Shown in pieces: positions 17,241 to 23,100 of a DNA stretch of 64,000 bases. This DNA comes from Planctobacterium sp047947135 (GTDB taxonomy: Bacteria > Pseudomonadota > Gammaproteobacteria > Enterobacterales > Alteromonadaceae). The stretch covers positions 2,294,001 to 2,358,000 of the forward strand of contig CP170457.1 in the NCBI GenBank assembly GCA_047947135.1, read 5' to 3'. Under the pieces are notes generated by a model that was given only the letters and a program-made list of their open reading frames with translations, was not told the DNA's origin and did no database searches. How positions within the stretch are numbered: the stretch's first letter is position 1; the number at the start of each line of letters is the position of its first letter. The position numbers and the translations under genes were made by a program.

Positions 17241-17563
17241 TGGTGGCCCCACCCTGACTTGAACAGGGGACCTGCCGATTCACGTTATCCATAGCTTTCG
17301 CTAAGGCGTGGACTATATCATCACCCTCATCTTTTGAAATGGTGGGGTGCCGGACGCTAGTGACGTATTACACAGCAAGTTCGTGCTGAACCGTCTAGTC
17401 TCTGAACCTTCCTAATACGCTTATTAGGCTTGGCTGCTGATTGGCATGTTTCTAATGAAACGAAGCTTTCCAGCAGTTCATCCGGTTTTTCCATATAGCA
17501 TTACTGCTATAGGTCACTGGCTTCCAATGAGTCGGATGCTCTAACCAACTGAGCTATGGGGCC
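17241..17563 (-). tRNA. CAU-anticodon tRNA (tRNA-Ile2-like) containing a group I intron
   Basis: Exons 17527-17563 and 17241-17280 join to a 77-nt tRNA with encoded CCA: acceptor GGCCCCA/TGGGGCC, D-arm GCTC/GAGC, anticodon loop CTCATAA, T-arm CCCTG/CAGGG. The anticodon CAU with C4-G69, C5-G68 and a CGA/TCG stem fits tRNA-Ile2, where TilS converts C34 to lysidine to read AUA; elongator tRNA-Met is the alternative, since both share CAU. It differs from the split copy by only one acceptor base pair (C6-G67 for G6-C67) in the shared parts. It lies inside the island and may be the only complete copy in this region. An A/T-rich promoter-like stretch lies upstream (17564-17735). Confidence 0.92.
17281..17526 (-). 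ncRNA. Group I self-splicing intron (246 nt) in the tRNA anticodon loop
   Basis: Inserted directly after the CAU anticodon. The 5' exon ends in U and the intron ends in G. P1 is a clean hairpin, UCAU|UGG with CCAGUGA, giving the required U-G wobble at the splice site. P3 is CCGGA/UCCGG. Q-like AAUCAGCAGCCAAGC, R-like GUUCAGAGACUAGAC (near 17393-17408) and S-like GAUAUAGUCC (17310-17319) are present; P7 pairs GACUA with UAGUC. P8 is CACCC/GGGUG, and P9 is UAGC-GAAA-GCUA. Size and site agree with bacterial tRNA introns such as that in Azoarcus tRNA-Ile(CAU). There is no homing endonuclease frame. All core elements look intact. Confidence 0.95.
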
Positions 17564-17735
17564 ACTTTCTTACAAATTGTCGTATCTTTTTAATTTATAC
17601 TAGTGAGAATACTGAACACCAGTTCTTTCTTTTGGTAAATAGTAAATCACTTTTAGTAAACTTACTATACCAACACCCTTTACTCTAACAGGTTGGTTGT
17701 TCTTTTAGTAAATCCCTAGGGGGTTACTTGTATTT
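17564..17735. repeat. Island right-end subterminal region with TTTACTAA-type motifs
   Basis: AT-rich, with several copies of TAGTAAA: AATAGTAAATCAC, TTTTAGTAAACTTAC and TTTTAGTAAATCCC. Related TTACTAA motifs lie near the left end (219-225 and 308-314). GGGGGTTAC (17719-17727) is matched in inverted orientation by GTAACCCCC at 289-297. These are candidate recombinase arm sites. On the minus strand the same stretch lies upstream of the intron-bearing tRNA and has a TATAAA box, so it may also hold that tRNA's promoter. Confidence 0.4.
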
Positions 17736-18038
17736 TAACCAACTGAGCTATCGGGCCATATTGTATTTCATCGCAGATTGCCTGCGTATTATTTCATCCC
17801 TGAAGCAGTATTCCAGCTCGGTCATCCACGACCTCGCGTTCAGGACTGAAATTGCTCCACGTATTCGCAATTTCCGGGCGTCCTTCACCCAACTGAGCTA
17901 TCGGGCCATATTGTATTTCATCGCAGATTGCCTGCGCTTTGATTCATCCATGAAGCCTGCTTTTGAATTTCTCTCGGTGTGATGTTAAATCACGTCTCAT
18001 TAACTTAGGTAACCGCTGGTTATCTGAGCTATCGGGCC
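17736..18038 (-). repeat. Three tRNA 5'-end fragments in tandem with shared flanks
   Basis: GGCCCGATAGCTCAG occurs on the minus strand with its first base at 18038, 17907 and 17757. The copy at 17757 is tRNA nucleotides 1-22 and ends at the island border. The lower two copies share a leader that includes the CGCAG-GCAAT-CTGCG hairpin and ATGAAATACAATAT. Each fragment is followed by different sequence; the middle unit has a long hairpin, AGGAC..GAAATTGC (17842-17855) with GCAATTTC..GTCCT (17867-17884). None can form a tRNA. They look like scars of repeated insertion/excision or duplication at one tRNA. An open reading frame through this stretch is a by-product. Confidence 0.8.
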
Positions 18039-18056
18039 AACAGAAAAGCGGTGCGA

Positions 18057-18085
18057 AGTATAAGCAGTTTTTTGTTTAATGTCAT
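18057..18085 (-). promoter_or_regulatory. Original tRNA promoter
   Basis: On the minus strand ATGACA (18080-18085), a 17-bp spacer and TATACT (18057-18062) lie 19 nt before the first GGCCCGATAGCTCAG fragment. This is a good sigma-70 promoter at the usual distance for a tRNA gene. It now drives only truncated tRNA pieces, unless transcription reads through to the complete copy ~480 nt downstream. Confidence 0.5.
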
Positions 18086-18125
18086 CTGTTTGTCGCTGCA
18101 ATGCGGTTAAGTGAATAAAAAATGC

Positions 18126-18350
18126 TCACTGAGGATTTGTGTCTTTGCGTTTTTGTGCTTCCAGCTCGGCTAATTGCTTCTGGTAGGTGTCGTAATCACC
18201 GGGTTTACAGTCTTGCTGATTGTAGATGTCCTGCTTTTCCTGTTTTTGGCATTTCAGATCCTGACCTGCCATATACATTTGTTTGCTGGAACAACCGGAC
18301 AGGCTTAGTCCACAAATAATGCCCGCTAAGCAATATAGGTTTCTTTTCAT
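18126..18350 (-). CDS. Small lipoprotein, unknown function
   Basis: A 74-residue precursor with a signal peptide and lipobox GLSLSGC, then a short hydrophilic mature part with three cysteines besides the lipidated one region (CQKQEKQDIYNQQDC, where two are visible) and a Lys/Glu/Gln-rich end. It should be anchored in the envelope. It is the first chromosomal gene right of the tRNA scars, about 90 nt downstream of apbE on the same strand. I recognise no family. Confidence 0.65.
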   Translation of the reverse strand: MKRNLYCLAGIICGLSLSGCSSKQMYMAGQDLKCQKQEKQDIYNQQDCKPGDYDTYQKQLAELEAQKRKDTNPQ

Positions 18351-18443
18351 TTTTTATTTCTCTGGGTGAAGGCGTTGGCTACTTGGAGTCACAGATCCTG
18401 CATTTGGTTCCTGTGTGCCGATAAAAACCGTGTAGATTGTTAC

Positions 18444-19337
18444 TCAATCGGATTGTATGTGCACTTCAAATCGTTGATCTATGGCCAGATAAGGTACACC
18501 AGTGGATGCCAGCCATTCTATGCCTGCTTGTTCGCCTTTTAACATGGCGATGGTCGCTAGCGTGCCTGCGACTACACATTGTTCGGCCCATACGCTCACA
18601 GCCGCTAACCCTTGTACCGGCCAGCCGGTTTCGGGATTCAATATATGACAATAACGCACACCATCGATGTCAAAACAGCGCTGATAGTCGCCGCTGCTGG
18701 CAAGGCCGCCGGAAAGCATCGGTATGTCAGCGATGGATTTATCAGGTTGGGCAGGGTGGCTGATACCGACTTGCCAGGGACTGCCGTCGGGTAATGGCCC
18801 AACGATATGGATATCACCCGCCAGATTGATCAAACCACTATTTATACCCATCTTTTTGACTATCGCCGAAAGACAATCAGCGGCATACTCTTTGACGATC
18901 CCACCAAAATCGATCTGCATGTTTTTCGTCGGCAGAAATACATGGTTTGCGGACCTTTCAATACGGTCATATCCGATTAAATCCAGGGTCTCTTCGATAG
19001 CTTGTTGGGACGGAATCCGGCCGGTATTGAAATCCCAGATATTGCGTAGTACGCCGCTGGTGATATCAAATAAGCCATCACTCTCTGCGTATGCAACGTG
19101 GGCATACTGAAACAGTTGGGTGGTCTCAGCGTCTATTTCAACCGCCTGAATGCCTGCCTGCTCGTTGATTTTTGATAGCAGGCTCTGGGGGCGGTATCGG
19201 GAATACTTGGCTTCCAGTCGTTCCAGTTCAGCCAGGCTGGCAGAGCTGGCTGCATGGTATTGTTCCGGGGTCTCACAATACAGTTGTATACTGCATTGCG
19301 AGCCCATGGCTTTAAATGTGTGTTGGTATAATTTCAC
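18444..19337 (-). CDS. apbE: FAD:protein FMN transferase (ApbE family)
   Basis: A 297-residue ApbE-family enzyme that transfers FMN from FAD to a Thr/Ser of extracytoplasmic proteins, usually electron-transfer subunits. Family signatures are visible: MGSQCSIQLY at the N-terminus, DITSGVLRNIW, DFGGIVKEYAAD for flavin/Mg binding, INLAGDIHIVG and HILNPETGWPVQ. No clear signal peptide is present, which is unusual for a periplasmic member and suggests either a cytoplasmic variant or an upstream start. It directly follows the DUF3570 gene (14 nt gap), a known neighbourhood with DUF4266 and a thioredoxin-like protein, so its substrate may be one of these neighbours. Confidence 0.88.
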   Translation of the reverse strand: MKLYQHTFKAMGSQCSIQLYCETPEQYHAASSASLAELERLEAKYSRYRPQSLLSKINEQAGIQAVEIDAETTQLFQYAHVAYAESDGLFDITSGVLRNIWDFNTGRIPSQQAIEETLDLIGYDRIERSANHVFLPTKNMQIDFGGIVKEYAADCLSAIVKKMGINSGLINLAGDIHIVGPLPDGSPWQVGISHPAQPDKSIADIPMLSGGLASSGDYQRCFDIDGVRYCHILNPETGWPVQGLAAVSVWAEQCVVAGTLATIAMLKGEQAGIEWLASTGVPYLAIDQRFEVHIQSD

Positions 19338-19351
19338 TCAGACAGGATGAA

Positions 19352-20524
19352 TCAATAATAAATATCAAAACCAAAGGTTATCAGGTCAAAGTCCAGTAAT
19401 CCCGGGTTTTCAATACTGGCATCCGCCAAAACGTCACTGCCGCCACTTTCATACTTTTCAGCAGAAAGACTCAAAGACCAGTTATCAAAGCGTTTACTGA
19501 GTTTTAACCCATAGGTTGTTGCACCATATTCTGAAAGCCGGTAATCGGTAGAATAAAAGCCGTCATCACGGGTGTCGGTGTAAAATGTCTGATAAAAATA
19601 GGCTTCGTCCTGGCTGTACCAGCGTATTGACGGGACTAACTGAAAACCCATTCCCAGGTTCTGATACCAGGCTAATTTCAGGGTATTAGAGCTGATATCC
19701 CAGTTGTCGTCGTAATAGCGATAATCGGCATGCAGCGCGCCGTTGAGTTCATCGGCAAAATAGCGGTATTGTACGGCGAAGGTTTTTGAGGTCTTCTGGT
19801 CAGGACGACTATCGCCAATGAGGTTGTTATCAACAAAAACCAGTTTATAGGGATCGGATAGGTAGCCTTTTTTGCGGGCTACACTCACGCTGAATTTGGC
19901 AATTGAATTCTTATTCAGAATTTGCGAGAGACTGAATAAAAACGAATAGGATTCTTTGTCCTGGGTGGTCGTTGGCCGAGTCAAAAAGATATCCGCATCC
20001 ACAGGTGAGACTTCATCATCACTGTAATCTGTGGAAAAACTGTAAGTGCGCAGTCGGTCCTCAGATTCAAAAGAATAAGCGAGTGAGGCACTGGTTGACT
20101 CGTAATCATCTTCATCTGAGGTCGCAATACCAAACGTGATGCCCTTGCGATCCCATGCATAGGTGGCAGAAGCGGACACATCGGTGCGGGTATCTTCAAT
20201 TGACGCACCACTCATGATCTGTTTGACACCTTCACCTGGCAACTGAAACGTGTACCAGGGAGAAGCCCCGGACATGGTTTCTCTTTGGTAATCCAGATTC
20301 AATTGCCAGTTTTCTGATAACGGTGCCACCAAGCGAAACTGATTTACATCGATATCATACCGGTCCAACTGCGGGGACAAAGTTTCTGAAGCGGAGATAG
20401 GCTCTTCATCATAGGCATGATGCCGTACGCCAAATTCAAATTGTTCTGCAATCTGTTGTGCCTGTGCAATACCGGGCAGCGCCGTTGCAGCAGCAGTTAA
20501 CGCCAGTAACGCTGAATTCTTCAT
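19352..20524 (-). CDS. DUF3570 outer-membrane beta-barrel protein
   Basis: A 390-residue precursor with a Sec signal (LLALTAAATALPGIAQA). The mature part alternates polar and aromatic residues in short strands (FGVRHHAYDEE, LNLDYQRETMSGASPWYTF, KLSKRFDNWSLSLSAEKYES) and ends in LITFGFDIYY with a terminal aromatic, which is typical of barrels assembled by the BAM complex. It matches the DUF3570 family in size and in its ApbE/DUF4266/TlpA context. Its cargo is unknown. Start and ATG spacing are normal, and it lies 15 nt downstream of the DUF4266 gene. Confidence 0.8.
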   Translation of the reverse strand: MKNSALLALTAAATALPGIAQAQQIAEQFEFGVRHHAYDEEPISASETLSPQLDRYDIDVNQFRLVAPLSENWQLNLDYQRETMSGASPWYTFQLPGEGVKQIMSGASIEDTRTDVSASATYAWDRKGITFGIATSDEDDYESTSASLAYSFESEDRLRTYSFSTDYSDDEVSPVDADIFLTRPTTTQDKESYSFLFSLSQILNKNSIAKFSVSVARKKGYLSDPYKLVFVDNNLIGDSRPDQKTSKTFAVQYRYFADELNGALHADYRYYDDNWDISSNTLKLAWYQNLGMGFQLVPSIRWYSQDEAYFYQTFYTDTRDDGFYSTDYRLSEYGATTYGLKLSKRFDNWSLSLSAEKYESGGSDVLADASIENPGLLDFDLITFGFDIYY

Positions 20525-20539
20525 CGTTCAGGATCCTTG

Positions 20540-20746
20540 TTAGTTACAGCCGCACCCGCCGCCAGAATTGCTGGTTCCACCAGAGGAGGCTTCTTTACTA
20601 AAATACACATGGCGATGAAATGCCGCTTGCATAGGGTCGGGTTCAAAGCTCATTTCTATTTTGGCGAATCGTCCGCGCTCCCAGGGTTGTACGGAGGCAC
20701 ATCCTGTTGCCATCAGGCATAACATACATAGCAGCAGTTTTTTCAT
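20540..20746 (-). CDS. DUF4266 small lipoprotein with CxC tail
   Basis: A 68-residue precursor: signal and lipobox (LMATGC), the conserved VQPWERGRFAKIEM block, a DPMQAAFHRHVYFSKEA segment, then a Gly/Ser tail ending GGGCGCN. This is the DUF4266 pattern. The mature protein is only about 50 residues. The terminal Cys-Gly-Cys could bind metal or be the substrate of the adjacent thioredoxin-like protein, and Ser/Thr residues in the tail might be flavinylation targets of the neighbouring ApbE; both are inference. It overlaps the thioredoxin gene by 4 nt, so the two are translationally coupled. Confidence 0.82.
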   Translation of the reverse strand: MKKLLLCMLCLMATGCASVQPWERGRFAKIEMSFEPDPMQAAFHRHVYFSKEASSGGTSNSGGGCGCN

Positions 20747-21219
20747 GGTTGTTCCAGTAAGTATTTTATTTGTTTGTGTTTTTTGGGTTTTTTACGATCG
20801 TTAAAACCAATATGGCGCGCCGCAATATTACCTTGTTTATCAATAATATAGGCTACCGGTAAGCCAGGTACTTCCAGTTGTTTGGCAAGGGTGTTTTCCG
20901 GGTTGGTGTAAATGTTGAATTCGGCCGGAATTTTTTCTAAGAACGCCTGAGCTTCATCTTTTTGTTCATCCATATTGATGGCGATTACCTGAAAGGTGTC
21001 CGGTGGGTAGGTATTAGTTAACTCATTCATAAAAGGAAACGATTTTTTGCAGGGCTTGCACCATGATGCCCAAAAGTCCAGATAAATGACCTTTCCCTGA
21101 AACTGTTCGTTATCCTGCAGTTGGCCGTTATAAAAATCATGGAGTTTTACATTTTGTAGCGTGTTAGCCTGAACATTGGTGAGTCCAGTTAAAAGTATAA
21201 AAAAAGCGAGATAACGCAT
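20743..21219 (-). CDS. TlpA/ResA-like thioredoxin-fold protein
   Basis: A 158-residue exported thiol-disulfide protein: N-terminal signal (FFILLTGLTNVQA), then the fold with FWASWCKPCKKSFP as the CxxC active site, and GLPVAYIIDKQG with the cis-Pro loop. It resembles TlpA/ResA reductases acting in the periplasm on cytochrome or metal-site cysteines. It is coupled by a 4-nt overlap to the DUF4266 lipoprotein carrying a CxC tail, which suggests that tail is a substrate. Its ATG is 2 nt after the stop of the nuclease-like gene upstream. Confidence 0.85.
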   Translation of the reverse strand: MRYLAFFILLTGLTNVQANTLQNVKLHDFYNGQLQDNEQFQGKVIYLDFWASWCKPCKKSFPFMNELTNTYPPDTFQVIAINMDEQKDEAQAFLEKIPAEFNIYTNPENTLAKQLEVPGLPVAYIIDKQGNIAARHIGFNDRKKPKKHKQIKYLLEQP

Positions 21220-21221
21220 TA

Positions 21222-21767
21222 TTATTGGCCTTTTGGTTTTTGTGCCGAATCCTTATTTGTGCGCCGGTGCTGCTTGGCTCGGCTGTATTCCGACAATTGG
21301 GTTGCATCCTGACGCCATTGCCATGGTGGGACACGTAACGCGTGTTCCAGACCCCATAAACCAACTCCGCTTTCCTGCGCCTGATGATGTGCATTCTGAT
21401 AAGCCAGTTGCACGTCAAATGGCGCTTTTTCGCTGGCATCCCAGGCAAGTCCCTGCTGTAACATCAACAGTGCAACAGGTTTTCCCCTAAGCAGAATACG
21501 ATCATATTCATCAAAGCTTACTACTTGTTTTAACAGATTTTTCTGTAAATACAAGGTAGCTTGTCTGCCCATAGGCTGTGCTCTTTCTGGGGCGTCTATA
21601 TGTGCCAGGTCAAGTTTTTCAGTTGAACCGTCAGGGAAGGTGATTTCGATTGTGTCGCCGTCAATAATGCGGCTGACAACAAGTTGCTTGTCAGTTGTGC
21701 AAGCCAATAGCAGCGCAAGTAATGAGATCCCTACAATACTCTTTCGTATATTTAGTGTTCGCACCAA
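21222..21767 (-). CDS. Staphylococcal-nuclease-fold lipoprotein
   Basis: A 181-residue protein with signal and lipobox-like LLLAC, then an SNase (OB-fold) domain: RIIDGDTIEI, LDLAHIDAPERAQP, YDRILLRGKPVALLMLQQGLAW and the AYQNAHHQAQESGVGLW helix. Calcium-type and catalytic carboxylates (DGDT, DAPE) are kept, but the second arginine position lies in an unusual YDRILLRG context, so nuclease activity is uncertain. It heads the run of thioredoxin, DUF4266, DUF3570 and apbE with gaps of 2-15 nt, so the five are probably one operon. Confidence 0.8.
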   Translation of the reverse strand: MVRTLNIRKSIVGISLLALLLACTTDKQLVVSRIIDGDTIEITFPDGSTEKLDLAHIDAPERAQPMGRQATLYLQKNLLKQVVSFDEYDRILLRGKPVALLMLQQGLAWDASEKAPFDVQLAYQNAHHQAQESGVGLWGLEHALRVPPWQWRQDATQLSEYSRAKQHRRTNKDSAQKPKGQ

Positions 21768-21798
21768 AATTTCCCTAAGCTTGTCACCCCAGTTGTGC

Positions 21799-23085
21799 TT
21801 AACCCGTAAAGAACCCGAAACGACTGGCCGGGTTCAACGAAAAACTGTTTTCTCTGGCAATGGTATCAACACCCAGATATTCCCGCAGCTCCTGCATGAC
21901 ATTCATGGGGTATATTATCTCACCATTGTCATCTACTGCATGAGTATCGGGGTTGATTGCCACGACTTCATGTCCATCATTGGTAAGTCCTACAGTGCGA
22001 TTGGTATAGTTTTGGTTGCGTTCCATCACCATAAAACTGCCAATTGGCCAGTGATCTTTGCCGTCTGTGTCGTTGTACCATGGTGTTCTGGCAAAATCAG
22101 AGGCCACAACGACAACCAGCCGGTCAGCGATACCCAGCGTCTCAGCGTAGGTCCACAGATAATCCAGACCACCCGTTAACTCAGTCAATAGCCAATCGTG
22201 GTCGGTATCATGGGTTTGGTGGGTATCAAATCCCCAGTGCATTAAATCAGCAGCGACACTGACACCAGAACTCATGGCTATCAACGCCATTTGTGCCTGT
22301 CGCCGTAAGGTCGAATAGAAGTTACCACCTTGTGCCGGTTCCTGAATATCTCCTGCGTTACGCAACGCACTGGCAAAATCCGTCAGGATACTGGCGCTAT
22401 CCAACGATGACACAAAATTCGAACGATTAAGGCTTTGTCTTGGTGTTAAATTTTGTGCCTCAGTCAGTGATTGCATTCTGCCTTGCTGTGCTTCTCTAAT
22501 TCGTGCCCAGTCATCATTGTGCAGGTAGCTGTTTTCTGGATCCCATCTCGGGGTGTTGGGGTAGATAATATTACCGATAGGGCCGGCTTCCTCTAAACGC
22601 GTGTAACGGGTCAGGCCACCCGTATCAGCATAGCCACCATTATTAATGTAAGCGATAGGCAATCCTGCACCATGTTGCGCGGCAAACAAAGCGGTCAGTG
22701 AAGGGAAACCTTCTGAAATTCGGCCGCTCCAGTTGTGAACGACACCCGCTGTATGGGAGTTGGTTTGCGCGTCCACACCGTTTATTACCAAAATATCCTG
22801 ATAGTATTTTTGGAAAAACGTGCTGTTCGCCGCAAAAGGCGCGTAACTTAAACCACCAATGGTTTGTGTTTCAGCTGTTCGTGCCCAATGGTTGATTTCC
22901 AGTTCACCAGGGACGTTCATTTTTGGGTCACAAAATGAGGTGACGTCCCAGCCACCTTCAGCCTGTACGGTAATTAAAAGTTTGCCATTGTAATCCGCAG
23001 GGGCAGCATAGAGGTTAAAGCTCGCTGGTAGTGTACTGATCAGGGAGCTGGCACCGGCCGCTTTTAAGAAGTTTCTTCTGTTCAT
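21799..23085 (-). CDS. Tat-exported DUF1501 protein
   Basis: A 428-residue protein with a twin-arginine signal (MNRRNFLKAAGASSL), exported folded. The DUF1501 signatures are present: LITVQAEGGWD, HTAGVVHNWSGRISEGFPS, WGFDTHQTHD, and a VVVASDFARTPWYN stretch like the sulfatase-type metal site of this alkaline-phosphatase-fold family. DUF1501 proteins commonly pair with large DUF1549/DUF1553/DUF1800-type cytochrome-like proteins, and here the 1,743-residue haem-motif protein ends 15 nt upstream on the same strand. The enzymatic role of the pair is not established. Confidence 0.85.
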   Translation of the reverse strand: MNRRNFLKAAGASSLISTLPASFNLYAAPADYNGKLLITVQAEGGWDVTSFCDPKMNVPGELEINHWARTAETQTIGGLSYAPFAANSTFFQKYYQDILVINGVDAQTNSHTAGVVHNWSGRISEGFPSLTALFAAQHGAGLPIAYINNGGYADTGGLTRYTRLEEAGPIGNIIYPNTPRWDPENSYLHNDDWARIREAQQGRMQSLTEAQNLTPRQSLNRSNFVSSLDSASILTDFASALRNAGDIQEPAQGGNFYSTLRRQAQMALIAMSSGVSVAADLMHWGFDTHQTHDTDHDWLLTELTGGLDYLWTYAETLGIADRLVVVVASDFARTPWYNDTDGKDHWPIGSFMVMERNQNYTNRTVGLTNDGHEVVAINPDTHAVDDNGEIIYPMNVMQELREYLGVDTIARENSFSLNPASRFGFFTG

Positions 23086-23100
23086 GTTTGTGCTCCCTAA

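Larger units (their letters stand above)
197..17735. mobile_element. Genomic island inserted in the D-arm of a tRNA-Ile2-like gene (gamma-mobile-trio type)
   Basis: The borders come from the tRNA: residues 1-22 lie right of 17735 and residues 23-77 left of 197, adding up to exactly 77 nt. A TTTAAC match at 198-203 and 17734-17739 is a plausible recombination core shared by both junctions. The left end carries two tyrosine recombinases and a third co-directional gene (332-5400). The cargo is two DNA methyltransferases, a nuclease, an HNH protein, a secreted protease operon, a 143-bp repeat array with an IS element, and a complete intron-bearing CAU tRNA. The tRNA split and the recombinase genes are seen directly; the gamma-mobile-trio assignment is by protein arrangement and size from memory. 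Confidence 0.82.

Noticed and set aside
17241..17563. tRNA pseudogene broken by insertion
   Set aside because: The insert has all group I intron core helices and conserved splice-site features, so a spliced functional tRNA is the better reading.
17241..17563. Elongator tRNA-Met
   Set aside because: Not excluded, but acceptor C4-G69/C5-G68 and the anticodon stem match tRNA-Ile2 better than the UA-containing tRNA-Met acceptor.
17728..17982. Plus-strand open frame of 84 codons
   Set aside because: It reads twice through LSYRAILYFIADCLR because it translates the repeated tRNA 5' fragment and its leader backwards; no ribosome site.
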